Shown here one piece after another: positions 1 to 12,183 of a stretch of 64,000 nt of DNA. Within the stretch, counting starts at the first letter, position 1. Every line of letters begins with the position of its first letter. The translations under genes were made by a program, and so were the position numbers. Location of the stretch: NCBI RefSeq assembly GCF_030272615.1, contig NC_081409.1, forward strand, positions 911,109,330 through 911,173,329, read 5' to 3'. Below the pieces are notes generated by a model that made no database searches, was not told where the DNA came from, and worked only from the letters and a program-made list of their open reading frames with translations. This DNA is from Cryptomeria japonica (taxonomy: Eukaryota > Streptophyta > Pinopsida > Cupressales > Cupressaceae).

Positions 1-107
1 AATATATTAATAGCCTTATCCTTGTCAACACACTTTAAAAGAACACCATCTAGATTCTTCCAACACAACTCACCCTACGAAACAATGTATTTAATTGCTT
101 GTACTTT
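1..107 (-). pseudogene. Integrase-start fragment of degraded gypsy element C
   Basis: Read on the minus strand, these bases give a stretch with the motif DGVLLKCVDKDKA. This resembles the segment just before the HHCC zinc site of Ty3/gypsy integrases. One stop is visible. The fragment continues off the left edge and is cut on the right by chromovirus A. It lies in the order expected downstream of the RNase H piece at 6371-6907, so I treat both as one element. Family placement is from motif recognition only. Confidence 0.55.
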
Positions 108-911
108 TGAAGCAGTCACCGGTGAGGAGGGACCTCAAAGAGATCAATCCAGACTGGTCAACAAGAGTAAACACAACGGAAACACAAAGATATGATGGAG
201 GCAATGCATAACAGATTGTTTTATTGCATGAAAATTGATTACAACCAATTGGTAACAACTGGGTTACATCATACCGACTCACATGCCTGGTAGAATATAC
301 ATAATAGGTCACAATCGAGACCTTGAATCTTGAGATCTATCTTATATGCATAGTCTAGCTACTTGATTCTCTGATTGATTATATTCTAATGCATAATTAT
401 AATTATATATATCAATCCAAAGAATCTAGTCAGCCCAAAAGGAATCAAAACTTGAAGAACAAGACCTAACATGCAAAATAAACAAGGTTGGCCTCCTCCA
501 AGAGATTCCTCTGGAAAATCCAAATGATGAAACATAGATTGTAGGAAAAGGTTGGCCACATGCCAAGGAACATCGAAATAAATGCCCAAGGCTCCACAAG
601 CTTCAGAAGGGGTTACGGTAGATCACCAAAATAGATTCAGGTAACCAGTAACAAGAATTGCCAATCGGTAACAGGAAACTATTAGGGAAACCGATAGCGA
701 TATCTTATCGAAAAATGATCCAAATGCAATACGATCTTAAAGAAAGAAAGATGATCAAGTCTTCAAGTAGAATCCAACACCATAGGATCTGGTGAGCCAA
801 AACTGGGACACACAGAAAGGAAAACTGAAACTGCAAACATAAAGCAAAACAAAAAGGAAAATGTTTTTGGTTGATGCAAGATTGCTATGAACCAAGGATG
901 CTCTTGCATCA
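108..911 (-). repeat. 3' LTR of chromovirus A
   Basis: This copy matches 5570-6370 from end to end. On the plus strand it starts tgaagcagtcac and ends cttgcatca. The AG-rich polypurine tract usual next to a 3' LTR is not obvious at 912-940, which may reflect decay. Confidence 0.9.
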
Positions 912-929
912 GACATCTGGGGTTATTAA

Positions 930-2410
930 AAAAGTGAGCCTCTCACTTTGCTGGGGTCAGAGAGAAACCAAGGTGGTCTACCTCTGCCTGAAAAATCCAA
1001 GATGAAGCTTCTACTGGTTTGTCCTTCCACTTCACAAGATGTTCCTTATACTAACTGCTCCGGGTACTACGCCCAATCCTACTATTCAAAATCTCTTCAA
1101 TCTGATCCAGTTCCTTCTGGGGCAACTATTTCTCCAATTCTACAACACTATCCTCACTAAATTCTGGTTCATGATACTCATGAATATCTGCAATGTTAAA
1201 CAGAGGTGAAATACTTAGACTATCCAGTAACTCCACTTCATATGCATTTCCAGAACTGAACTTCCTCAAAATCCTGCAAGGTCTAAACTTTTTCATCTGC
1301 TACTTGTTATAAGTTCCAACCAGGAATCTTTCATTTCTCAGATATACCATCACTTCATCACCAACTTCAAATTCCTTATGTCTCTTCTTCTCATCTACCT
1401 TCTCCTTATACTTGATGTTCATGTCTTCCAAATGCTGCTTAACTTGAATATGTAATGCTGCCATGTGATCTGCAAAGTCTTCTACTTATGAACTTCTCTG
1501 GTCTTCACTACTAATGTTTCTCAATTTTGATATACCTCTAGGATGCACTCCAGTAACAATCTCAAAAGATGTTCTTCCAGTACTTCTATTCACTGAATTG
1601 TTGTAGGCAAACTCTACTTATGCAAGGATCAAATCCCAACTTCCAGTTTTATCTCCCACTAAACATCTCAGCAAGTTTATCAAACTCTGGCTAACAACTT
1701 GTGTCTGTCCATCAGTCTGTGGATGAAAAGTAGAACTGAACTTCAAATCTATCTTCATCTTCTTCCAAAGTGTTCTCCAAAAATAGCCAACAAACTTAGT
1801 ATCTCTATCTGAAACTATGCTCTTAGGTAATCGATGCAACCTTGCCACTTCCTTGAAAAATAGGTCCACTACATGCAATGCATCTGATGTCTTCTTACAA
1901 GGTATGAAATGGAGCATCTTCAAGAGTCTATCCCCTACCACAAATATAGAATCATTCCCTCTTGGTGTCTTAGGCAATCCAAGTACAAAATGCATGCTTA
2001 TATCCTCCCAAGGTCTTATCGGTACTGTTAAAGGTTTATACAATCCCACATTCTAACTACTACCCTTTGCAACTTGACAAACTCTACAACTCTACACATA
2101 TCTCTTAACATCCTTATGAATCTGGGGCCAAAAGTACTGCTCACTCACCAATGCTACTGTTTTGTCAATGCCAAAATGTCTAGCTAGTCCTGCACTGTGT
2201 TTGTCCTTTATCATATTCTCCCTCATAGAACTCTTAGGTATGCACAACTAAACTCCTTTGAATAACATCCCATCCTGAATGAAGTAATCCAACCACTTTC
2301 TTCTATCTACCATAACCGGTTCTCTACATGCTTTCCAAGGTTCTACAAAATCTGGGTCATCATCATACAAGGTCTTCAAATCTTTAAATCCTAATACTGT
2401 CACTCTCATC
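930..2410 (-). pseudogene. Integrase and chromodomain of chromovirus A
   Basis: The minus strand encodes the HHCC zinc segment (about 2060-2240) and the integrase core (1618-2049, with IVSDRDTKF and [10 protein letters not shown]). A C-terminal segment ends in a chromodomain-like stretch (about 960-1080) with EHLVKWKDKP and a following SSW. Integrase joins cDNA to the host genome, and the chromodomain is thought to steer insertion toward marked chromatin. Two catalytic positions are changed: the first Asp is His (SMHFVLGLP) and the Glu is Gln (GQTQ). Several stops are present, so the protein is dead. Confidence 0.85.
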
Positions 2411-4429
2411 TCTATCAGCAAAATCCTTCTCTAACTCAATGCATCAACAACTTTGTTATATTTCCCACTTCTATGCTTCAACACAAAGGTGTAACTCTAC
2501 AAGAATTCTACCCATCTCATATGTCTCTGATTCAACTTACCCTGACTGTTCAAATACTACAAAGATTGATGATCTGTATACAACACAAACTCCTTAGGCA
2601 ACAAGTAATGTCTCCACTTCTTGAAGGCTTGAACTATGGCATAAAACTCCTGATCATACATTGAATATATCCTCTAGGAATCATTCAATTTCTCATTGAA
2701 ATAAGCTACTTCTCTCCCTTCCTGACTTAAGACTTCTCCTATTGTTGTTCCACTTGTAGCACAATCCACTTGAAATACTTTATCAAAATCCGATAAAGCT
2801 AACACAGGTTTCTTAGTCACTTTCTGCTTCAATAGTTTAAAACTTTTGTTTTCTTCGATGGTCCACTTGAATTCCTTCTGATCTCCTCTCATGGTCTCAG
2901 TCATAGGGTTACAAACTGAACTAAAATTTCTGATAAACTTCTGGTAAAAACTAGCTAATCCATGAAATGATCTTACCTCTCCAATGCTTTCCGATGTAGG
3001 CCATTCAACAATTTCTTTCACTTTCTCAAGGTCCATCTTCAAACCATCCTCAGATATCACAAATCCCAAATAGACTAATTCATCTTTCATGAAAGTACAC
3101 TTCTTGATATTGATTAACAACTTCTCTTCTCTCAACCTCTACAAAATTTATCTTAACTGCAACAAATGCTCCTCTTTTGTCTTACTGAAAATAAGAATGT
3201 CATCCAAATACACAATAACAAACTTACCCAAGAATTTCTTCAATACCTCATTCATCAGCCTCATGAAAGTACTCGGTGCATTAGTCAATCCAAAAGGCAT
3301 CACCAACCATTCATACAGTCCTTCATTTATCTTAAATGTTGTCTTCCACTCATCACCTTCTCTGATCCTGATCTGATGACATCCACTCTTCAAATCTATC
3401 TTTGTAAAGTATTTTGCTTCACTCAAACAGTCCAATATGTCATCCATCCTAGGCAAAGGAATCCGATATTTCACTATGATCTTGATTATTTCTCTGGAAT
3501 TAGTACACATTCTCCATTCTCCATTCTTCTTAGGTGCTAATACTACTGGTACTAGACAAGGTCTCAGACTCTCCCTGATCAAACCTTTTTTCAACAACTC
3601 TTGCACTTGTCTATTCAGTTCTTCATTCTCTGTCGGTGTCAATCAGTGTGCAGCTTTGTTAGATAAACTAGCTCTGGGAACCCAGTCCATGCAATGACTA
3701 ATACTTCTCACAGGAAGAAATCCATTAGGTACATTATTTGAAATGATGTCCTTATATTTTGTCAACAAATCTTTTATCTTCTTCCGGGTGTTCTCCTTCC
3801 GGTTCCAGTCTCTCAGTCTCCTTAGGAATTAAGGCAAAACACACATTCTCATGTCTCAATCCATCCAGGAATTTCTTTCCATCTACCAAACAAATTCTAG
3901 CATTTGTACAAACTTCACTCTTCAAAGGTTCCTCCAAGGGTAACAAGGTTTGCTTCATCCCATTGGCCACAATAGTGTAAATATTCTTCCTCCCATCATC
4001 TACTGCTTGTCTATCAAACTTCCAAGGTCTACCTAACAAAAGATGACAAATATCCATAGGCATAATATCACACAAGACTTCATCATGATAATTCCCAATT
4101 TTCAATTTCACCAAACATTGTTCACCTACTAACAACTTATGTTCATCTTGAATCCATGCTATCTAATAAGGCTTAGGGTGTTTCAATCTCTCTAATTTCA
4201 ACTTATTCGCCATTTCTTCTGAAACAAGATTATCTGAACTACCACTATCAATAATAACTTTGCAACACTTATCAAATACCTTACATCTGGTCTTGGATAG
4301 ATTCTTCCTCTGCAAGGGCTCTTCATCTCCTCTGGTATGACACAAAGCTCTCCTCATCACCAACAATTCTCCATCTTCCAGTTTATTGTCTGATTCGATG
4401 GGGTTTTCTTCCAACACTGCTGCTCTTCT
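2411..4429 (-). pseudogene. Protease, reverse transcriptase and RNase H of chromovirus A
   Basis: The protease active site DSGSSDN lies within 4163-4417. A linker with the conserved HLLLGRPW follows at 3752-4135. Reverse transcriptase occupies 3148-3642 with an intact [12 protein letters not shown] catalytic motif, and its connection domain and the start of RNase H occupy 2674-3135. RNase H then decays toward 2411. The reading frame is broken by stops between these blocks. These domains mature the polyprotein and copy element RNA into DNA. The same protein family, in the same order, is found in element E. Confidence 0.88.
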
Positions 4430-5374
4430 AGTAGTTTCTATCTTCTTACACTCGAATGCAAAATGTCCTTCTCCTCCACACTTAAAACAGGTTCCTCCAA
4501 ATGTCCTCTTATCTTGTCTTCCAAAATTCTCATTCTGGTAACCATCTGGTTCTCTCCTTTGGTAGAAATTTCTATCATCCTTCCGGTATGATTTACCTTA
4601 TTTGTTCACTTCCTTTTCTTGGTTCCTCTGATCTATACTGGTTCCTCTTCCTCCTTGAAATATTCCACTGGTAAACCTTCCACCTTTGCCTCTCTACCTC
4701 TGCTCATGTCTTTTTTTTAACATCTCTTCTTCCTTTAGGGCATACTGGTAAGCCTCTTCAACACTCTCCAATTTGATCATACCAAGTTCATCTTGTATAG
4801 ACATCCGCAATCCATTCAAATATCTTGCAACTTATTCAAATTCATCATCAACATGTCTGGATCTGATATTCAACTTGTAAAATGCTTCAGTGTACTGCTT
4901 CACACTAGATTCCTTCTGTCTCAAATTTTGCAACTTCCGAAACTGATCCACTTGATAATTCACCGACACAAAATTTGACTTCAACTTAGCAATCATTTGA
5001 TCCCATGTCTTAATCTTCTCTTTACCTCTTCTTTGTCTATCAACTTGCAAATGCTCCCACCAAAGAGATGCATGACCTTTCAATTGGGTACATGCATATT
5101 TCAGCTTCCTCTCTTCTACAGTGTTTTCAAAATCAAAATACTTCTCCATCTTCATGATCCAATGCATCAATTCATCCAAATCCAACTTCCCATCATATTC
5201 CGCTGGTGTAAAATGAGGTTTAGTGTTCTCCCTACTCAAAACCCTCAAAAGCCTTTCCTCATCTGGATCAACTGCCAATAGGTTTAGTTGTTCTATCGGA
5301 CCTTCTTCTCCTTCATCTTCACTTACATCTTCAATATGTCGACCTCTTCTCTGGGTTGTCTCCATGGCTTCCAA
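4430..5374 (-). pseudogene. Gag and nucleocapsid knuckle of chromovirus A
   Basis: An ATG at 5374 opens a 180-codon frame with an acidic N-terminus and a retrotransposon Gag domain. Recognisable motifs are HWIMKMEKYF, ASLWWEHL and RKLQNLRQKESSVKQYTEAF. A stop near 4832 precedes continuing homology, then an arginine-rich stretch and a CCHC zinc knuckle at 4448-4489 (C-X2-C-X4-H-X4-C, CFKCGGEGHFAFEC). Gag forms the particle and the knuckle binds RNA. At least two stops interrupt the frame. Confidence 0.85.
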
Positions 5375-5554
5375 CCGGGCTGCTATACCTCACAACATCT
5401 CCATCACAGTAGGGTATGCATTCCCATGTGCTCCACCATTCCTAGCTCCTCTTCATGCCATCATTCATGCTAGTCCTCTGCAGCTGCAGATCGGATCCAC
5501 AATCCACCACCCTAAAACAAAATTTTAGGACACACAACCTCCATAATGAAAATT

Positions 5555-5567
5555 CTCTCTAATACCA
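5555..5567 (-). other. Primer binding site of chromovirus A (tRNA-iMet type)
   Basis: Two bases inside the 5' LTR, the minus strand reads TGGTATTAGAGAG. This is one mismatch in the first ten bases from TGGTATCAGAG, the complement of the plant initiator tRNA-Met 3' end. The tRNA would prime minus-strand cDNA synthesis here. Confidence 0.75.
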
Positions 5568-5569
5568 CT

Positions 5570-6370
5570 TGAGGCAGTCATCGGTGAGGAGGGACCTCAA
5601 AGAGATCAATCTGGATCAGTCAACAAGAGTAAACACAACAAAAACACAAATATATGATGGAGACAATGCATAATTTTTTTTTTATTGCATGAAAATTGAT
5701 TACAACCAACCGGTAACAACCGGGTTACAACATACCGGCTCATAGGCCTGGTAGAATATACAGAATAGGTCACAACCGACACCTTGAATCTTGAGATCTA
5801 TCTTTTACGCATAGTCTAGCTACTTGATTCTCTGATTGATTACATTCTAATGTGTAATTACAATTATATATATCGATCCAAAGGGTCTAGTCGGCCCTAA
5901 AGGGATCAAAACCCGAAGAACAAGATCTAACGTGCAAAATAAACAACGTCGACCTCCGCCAAGAGATTCCTCCAGAAAATCCAAAGGATGAAATGTAGAT
6001 CACAGGAAAAGGTCGGCCACACGCCAAGGAGCATTAGAATCAATGCCCAAGGCTCTGCAAGCTTTAGAAGGGGTTCCAGTAGATCACCAAAATAGGTCCA
6101 AGCAACCGGTAACAAGAATTGCCAACCAGTAACAAGAAAGTGTCAAGGAAACCGATAGCGATATCTTGCCAAAAAATTATCCAAATGCGATGCGATCTAA
6201 AAGAAAGAAATATGATTAAGTCTTCAAGTAGAATCCAACTCCATAGGATCCGGTGAGACAAAACTGGGACACAGAAAGGAAAACTGAAACTGCAAATAGA
6301 AAGCAAAACATAAAGGAAAATGTTTTTGGTTGATGCAAGATTGCTATGAACCGAGGATGCTTCTGCATCA
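5570..6370 (-). repeat. 5' LTR of chromovirus A
   Basis: Second LTR copy. A minus-strand TATA-like run (plus-strand ttatatatatcg near 5863-5875) is a candidate promoter. The copy ends ttctgcatca at 6370, directly followed by the atttt target duplication. Confidence 0.9.
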
Positions 6371-6907
6371 ATTTTTAAATTTCTTTTATGATTATCATAG
6401 TTTGCAAATATTTAACAATGTCTTTATACCGCTTTGAATATTGAAAATCATATTTTATAAAGAGGTGTCATCTTGAATTTGATTTATTTGACATGCTTTA
6501 AGATTAGATTTTAAGATTAGCTCGGACAATCCTTGTCTTCTTACTAACTTGGTGAGCTGAATATCACTATTGAGTTCTTGAATTTTATTTATCCATTTGC
6601 ATCTCCTTCTTTTCACCTCTTATTGAGAAAAAACATATTGTTCTGCAAAGTGAGGGACATGAGCTTCAATCTAAGCTCCAACCAAATAAGGCTTAAAATT
6701 CTTCACCGCCTTGAACAAAGAATATGCATTTTTCTCCATAATATCATATTTCAACTCTACAACTTTCAAGGACTTACTAAAAAATGCAATAGGTTGCTCG
6801 TAACTCTCATCATTCTTGTGCAACAATATTGTAATAACTATATGAAAAAAAGCAAAAGAAAATAATTAGAAAGGCTTAGAAAAATCTGATGACTTCAACA
6901 TAGGAGC
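6371..6907 (-). pseudogene. RNase H segment of degraded gypsy element C
   Basis: Minus-strand translation of about 6600-6865 gives a gypsy RNase H signature with NDESYEQPIAFFSKSLK and EKNAYSLFKAVKNFKPYLVGA, followed by a stop. The same frame runs into the reverse transcriptase tail at 26795-26860 when element B and one target-site copy (19887 bases, a multiple of three) are removed. The connection domain therefore continues across the junction as AFQNIKEVIKKA then P. The left part (6371-6577) shows TKLVRRQGL, typical of the RNase H-integrase connector. Confidence 0.8.
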
Positions 6908-8371
6908 TGATGCTCTGCAAAATGGGAGATGTTAGACAAAAACCAGTGGTCGTATAACACATAAGAAGCACAAGAAACAAAGAGAAATGTTAGTGTTATT
7001 CAACCAAAGACTAATCTAAGTAGGCATACCAAGAGAGACACTAAAAACATAATGAAGCATTTAACTATGAAAATAAACGCAAGAAGACATCTCCAAATGC
7101 CTTCCACCATGCTTGTAGCTCCTCCTCCCTTGTTCCTCTCCTCTCCAAGTTCCAAATAAGTATAGCTATTAGCAACTTTTTGCACTATGGATGCCTTATG
7201 GAGGTTCAAGATGAAAAATGATTTACTTATGCATTGCAAGTGAAAACAAAAGGCTAATATTAGATGATATGAAATGAAAATGATTTATTTGAATCCAAAA
7301 TAACAATATATTGATGATTTATGCTAAATGTTCTTCTCTAAAATTGGCTATAATGTAAATGCATACAAGTTTTTCAAGATCTGGATTATGAAGAAATGGG
7401 CTCTATTTATAGGAAAAATGGAGCAATGGATGGTTGAGATTGAGTAATCTCAACAAGGGTCAAGATTGAATGGTTTATGATCCATGTGAGGGCTTTCAAC
7501 CCAATCCTAGGATGAAAAGTGTCAACATGAGATGGGTTGAGAGGAGAGGGAAGAAGCATTAAATGCTTGACATGACCTGAAGGTTAACTTGGGAGGTAAG
7601 GTTAATGTTGAGTTGAATGAATAAATTCATTATTCAAAGAATAATGCTTTTATCCAATGGATAAACTCTTGTGTAAGAGTTAGTGAGGATAACCATGGTC
7701 AAAGCAATAAATGCTTGAGGAGACACATGGGTTACATGAGGGTTAAGTTAGGGGTCAAAGTCCCTAACCATGTGGGTGAGTTGAGTTAAAAATTAATGGT
7801 CATGTAAGAGCCATAAGTGGTTTGGAAGACTTTAGAGGTTAGCTTGTTGGACACATAAAACATTAAATGCTTTTCAAAGACTTTGGAGTCTTTGAGAAGT
7901 GACTCCGAGTTGCTTAGGAATGTGACAATAATTAGGGGATGGATTAGGCTAATTAGGAAGGGGTTTAGAAGAATCTAGAAGGGGATTAGGATTGCAAGTG
8001 GGTTTGGTGGGTGAGGGAAAATAAGATTTTTATTAAAATAAAATTAATTTATTTCAACAAATAGGTGCAAGTTGCATTTTTAGGAGAATGCAAGTGGGTG
8101 GTTTGTTTAATGATTTAAATAAATGTTTTATTTATTTATTTAAAAAATGAAAGGGGATTAAATTAAACAAATAGGATCTATTCATTTAATTGATTGTGAA
8201 TTTGGTGTAATGAATTAATTAAAATAAATTGAATAATTTATTTAATTAATAGGATAATGTTTGAGGATGAATTAATTAAATGTTAATTTAATTAACTGGT
8301 GACTGATGGTTAGATAATCAAATAAATAGTAAATATTCATTTAATTAAATGGACAGATTTATGTGACTACA
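6908..8371 (-). repeat. 3' LTR of element B
   Basis: Matches 25328-26789 throughout, starting tgatgctctgc and ending atgtgactaca on the plus strand. It contains a minus-strand TATA-like CCTATAAATAG near 7400-7412. The last 400 bases are very AT-rich, with repeated taattaa/atttaatt. Confidence 0.92.
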
Positions 8372-8384
8372 TTTGCCCCTCTTT
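8372..8384 (-). other. Polypurine tract of element B
   Basis: Read on the minus strand this is AAAGAGGGGCAAA, directly abutting the 3' LTR. It is the expected plus-strand DNA primer site and confirms the element orientation. Confidence 0.75.
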
Positions 8385-8934
8385 GAGACGGTGCGGTTTA
8401 TTGTGTTGTTTCAAAGAAAGAAGAATAGGTGTGAAGAAATATGTCCCATAAAATGTTAATTTAATGGGTGGTATGCCCCCTTGAGAGATGGGCCGGAAAT
8501 TTCAAAAAATCGGGTGATCTCTCGAAAAGGAATGAAAATTGGCGGGGTGATAGAAGAGAAGAATTTAGCAATACTGGTGAAAAAATAGAATAAATTGGAG
8601 ATAAAAGGGAGAAATGGGAGGCTCTGAAAGTTCACTGGGACCACGATAGTGAACGGGGTAAAATTAGGGGTATGACGAAGGGTATATATGAGGGGAAAGG
8701 GGTGAAAATAGGGTCATTTGCATTCGTCTCCATAGTGATTTCAGAGCTCTGATAGTGACCTTTTTGAAAGAGCAAGAAATGGTCAGGATGCAGGTATCGA
8801 TAGCAGATCATCGACTAGAGCGAGTTCATCGATTCCAGCGGCCAGATGACTACGGACCAACGGTATGTGAATTTGAATTTTTTATTTTCATGCATTTTTG
8901 ATAGGTTTTTTGCTTGGTCCAAGTTGAGTCAAAA

Positions 8935-9230
8935 CAATAGCGCTAAAACTATGTTTTGGCGCTGTTGTCAATTTAATTAGCGCTATTGTACTGCTATAGC
9001 GCTATTGCATAGTGGTTTTAGAACGTTTGCAAAGTGTAGCGCTATTGCATAGTTGATTTAGCACTTTTGTATGTTTAGCACTATTGAGCATGGCTTGTAG
9101 CGCTTTTGTTTTTATGTGACACTATTGTATAGTTAGAATAGCGCTATTGTTGGTTTAGCGCTATTGTGTAGCTGGTTGAATGCAGTTTTAGTATATTAGC
9201 ACTATTGTTGGTGGAGTAGCGCTATTGTTA
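8935..9230. repeat. AGCGCTATTG palindrome-core array, 3' side of B
   Basis: About 13 copies or near-copies of TAGCGCTATTG lie in 300 bases at irregular spacing. Variants are GCACTATTG, GCGCTTTTG and GACACTATTG. The core AGCGCT is self-complementary. A matching array in the opposite orientation (CAATAGCGCTA) lies at 24992-25256 beside the 5' LTR. For the antisense mobile-domain gene this array is immediately upstream, in promoter or leader position. Confidence 0.85.
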
Positions 9231-9475
9231 GGAAAAATAGATGCCCTAGTGTGTTGAAAGAAAATCTCCCGATGCCAATGATGGATGAATGGAGATGCGA
9301 GTTGTTTTGAACCACATCAGCCCTATTGAGACTTAGGTCATTAGGATAAATGCCTATTGTAGTCTAGGTGTGCCATGATTGCTTACCTGTTGAGACTCGA
9401 AGACACAGGATCAAAGTATTTGTTGATAGTCTAGGTTTAGACTTAAGAAAGTTTGAAACAAAACAACTGATGATG

Positions 9476-11463
9476 ATGGTTGATGCACATGTGTAGGAGG
9501 AGTTTCACATCTTATAGATGCGGGAGAGGCATCCAGCCACATAGGTGTTGCATGATCGATTGACAAAGGCCGATGTTGATTGCATTGCAACGACAAGCCT
9601 GTACGATGTTATGTATATGCCCATGATTCAGACGAATCATAGTTTGATTACAACATTGACAGAGCAGTGGCACAGTGAGACGTGTATGTTTCACTTATCG
9701 CAGGGGGAGATGATGGTTACACTAGAGGATGTATGGCATATCCTACACATTCCCATTTGAGGAGAGCTGGTGACGTATGATCGAGATTAGGAGACAACAT
9801 CAATGCAGAGATTTTTTGATGAGGATGTATTTATTCACGATGGCTCGATAGCATGGGAGGATATAGCTGCTTTGTATGAGCCATTACCATCTATTTAGCA
9901 GGTATTGTTGGGGGACTGCTATGCCCAGATCGATGATCGCATGGTTTGGCTGTTGGTTGTGGCTAGGTGATAGAGCATATGATGACTGAGGGGACCCACT
10001 TTGCATGGGCACCGTGCGTTCTGTCGTACCTATATTGAGAGTTGCATGAGGTAGTATACTGAGAGGTGAGCTCATTGGGAGTGGGGATCACTCTTCTTCA
10101 TATTTGGGCGTGGGAGCACCTTCCTGTGACTCGAATGGTGAGTCTGAGATTTAGGGTAGTAGACCAACCCTATGTATATATGTATGGCGGTATGATGAGT
10201 CAGCCCCACCTGGGGAAGTTAGAGTGGTGGCGGCGGGCACTAGACAATTTAGATACAATGATCCGTAGGCTGTATATTGAGTGCGAGCCCTGGAAGGATG
10301 ATGCAAAGGCCTTGCCATATGTGTTTATGACATAATACCTCATTCGTAGGATAGCCTACAATGTGGAGAGATAGGTACCTAGGAGAGTGTTGAGGCAGTT
10401 TGGATGGAGGCAGGGACTGTTGAGTGGTTCTGGAGAGTATGCATGGGTGGTACGAGAGAGGTTCTTGTGGGGGCCAGTATTACCCTATGATCGAGATTTG
10501 GCAGAGTCCCACACACTACAGGCGAGACCATGGTAGATGAGGCCAAGGATGGTAGATGCAGGGGTTACTGATGAGTACACACAGTATATCGTGGCACACC
10601 CGATTCCTTGGATATCAGATCCAGTAGATCCTATTCCTTCCTTCGAGGAGGAGAGGAGATAGAGACAAAGGAGGAGAGGAGGTCACATAGGTGGACAAGG
10701 GAGAGGGGATGGAGGTGGAGGTGATGGAGGAGGAGGAGGAGGAGGAGGGGGAGGAGGATTTGGTGGAGGTGGTGGATTTGGAGGTGGAGGTGGGGGTGGT
10801 GGACGGTTACAGTGGAGAGGGAGAAGTGGTCAGCCATTGTGCCTATCACAGGGACCTTTGATGCAAGGAGGCGTGAGATTAGGTGGCAGGGATGCATGGG
10901 AGGGACAAAAACCTATGGATACAAAGGAGGGAGCCACTGGAGAGGGAGCCACTGGAGAGGCACCTATAGATATGGGGGAGGGAGCTATAGGTGGTGGAGA
11001 TCTATGGGACCATATGATATTATTTCTACAAACACAGATAGAGGATATGGAGGCAGAGGTGGCAGCTAGAGATGTGCAACTATTTGCACGAGAGTTAGAG
11101 TTGACTGTAGTGTTGCAAGAGAGAGATCAGGCTATTGACAGGGTGATCCAGTTACAGGATAGAGTTCGGGCCTTGGAGGGAGTATAGGGACATGGGCCAT
11201 CGACTGATTCCCTGGTGAGAGAGTTGCAGAGAGCAAGTGCAGAGGTTGATTACTAGTGGGGCTTGTATGAGCAGGAGTTGCCATCTAGTTGGTGGGCACT
11301 GAGTTATTCATAGATGTGTCGGGAGAGATTAGAGTGGTCTCAGAGGATGTAGAGCAGTGATGGTGTGATGGGTCCTCCACAACGAGGTAGTGCAGGTGGT
11401 GCAGGGGGTAGTGGGGGAGCAGGTGGTGATGATGGTGTAGCATTTGGTCAGAGTGGCATTTGA
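9476..11463 (+). pseudogene. Antisense plant mobile domain (PMD) gene of element B
   Basis: The plus strand encodes a decayed PMD protein. ERHPAT leads to LTEQWHSETCMFHL and MVTLEDVWHILHIPI (about 9476-9760), the classic N-terminal PMD signature. HIWAWEHLP at about 10106, then a DEYTQYIVAHPIPWISDP stretch near 10573, close the domain. A glycine-rich tract follows (10681-10810), then a coiled-coil-like acidic segment (10990-11187) and a Gly/Ser tail with MGPPQRG. PMD proteins occur in transposons and in host silencing factors. At least ten stops are seen, mostly TAG, and there are frame changes. It lies antisense to gag-pol between integrase and the 3' LTR. The true start is uncertain. Confidence 0.8.
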
Positions 11464-11791
11464 GAGAACATTTATGTATGTTATCATATTTTTCATTTTG
11501 GACCGTGTCTTGGATGGCTCTTGGTAGCCGATATGTTTGGACTTCATTGTACTCTGATATATGTATATTTTTGTGATGATATGATATATGAGGAGATCCC
11601 ATATTTTGTGATGATATGCATGTTGATGATATGTATGTTTTTATGTAGGATGATGATCTATGATGTATGATTTAGATGGATATTTGTACTTGCTATATGT
11701 ATGCATTTTATGAGATGATGTATTTATATGATGTTTATATGCATGTTTTATGAATGTGGTACTAACATGTGGATGCAGGTTTATACGTATG
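11464..11791. other. 3' flank of the PMD gene, ATG/TGATGA-rich
   Basis: Low-complexity sequence with many atgatgatat and tatgatg units and no coding signal. It is interrupted by solo LTR H and resumes at 13095. Confidence 0.6.
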
Positions 11792-11963
11792 TGTAGCGTC
11801 CTAAAATTGCGACACTTACAATTTCAACTGCATTTCGGTCTTCACGATGGCGACGCAACACGAAACCTGAATGGAGACCCCGAAACTTGTCCATGACATC
11901 AAAAACTGCATTTTCTTGCACCCTGGCCTGATCCCTCCTTGCACCCTGCTGTCCCGGGAGGTG

Positions 11964-12052
11964 GGACCAGAGCGCCCAACACCTTGGTCCTTCAGGACCA
12001 GAGCGCCCAGCGCCCTGGTCCCCCAGGACCATGGCGCCTAGTGCCCTGGTCC
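11964..12052. repeat. Three 31 bp-spaced palindromic units in the U3 of H
   Basis: Three units start at 11964, 11995 and 12026, exactly 31 bases apart. Each begins GGACCA and ends TGGTCC with GCGCC-type sequence in between, so each can fold on itself. They sit 125-210 bases upstream of the TATA box. Confidence 0.85.
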
Positions 12053-12175
12053 TTGGCCCTATTTTGGGCCCGGTCTCCTTTGGGACTTCGGGTCTTTTTG
12101 TTTGCAAAATGGAAAATATCATTTCCTGGTCGGCCTAAGGTCGGGAAAATCAGTCTATCAGCCCTAATTGACAAG

Positions 12176-12183
12176 TATATAAA
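12176..12183 (+). promoter_or_regulatory. TATA box of solo LTR H
   Basis: tatataaa in the context aagtatataaactac, followed about 30 bases on by a pyrimidine-rich cctctctcatt that could be the start site region. Confidence 0.55.

Larger units (their letters stand above)
108..6370 (-). mobile_element. Ty3/gypsy chromovirus A, full-length but decayed
   Basis: A minus-strand LTR retrotransposon with two LTRs of about 800 bp, both TG...CA. It has an imperfect 5 bp target duplication (acttt at 103-107, atttt at 6371-6375). Domain order from the 5' end on the right is Gag, CCHC knuckle, protease, reverse transcriptase, RNase H, integrase, chromodomain, which is the chromovirus layout. The LTRs differ at roughly 16 sites in their first 120 bases by my count, mostly transitions, so this is an older insertion than B or G. 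Stops and small shifts interrupt every domain. It is inserted in element C between RNase H and integrase. Confidence 0.92.

Noticed and set aside
10631-10897. 88-codon His/Leu/Pro-rich minus-strand frame
   Set aside because: It is the antisense shadow of the Gly-rich tract in the PMD gene.
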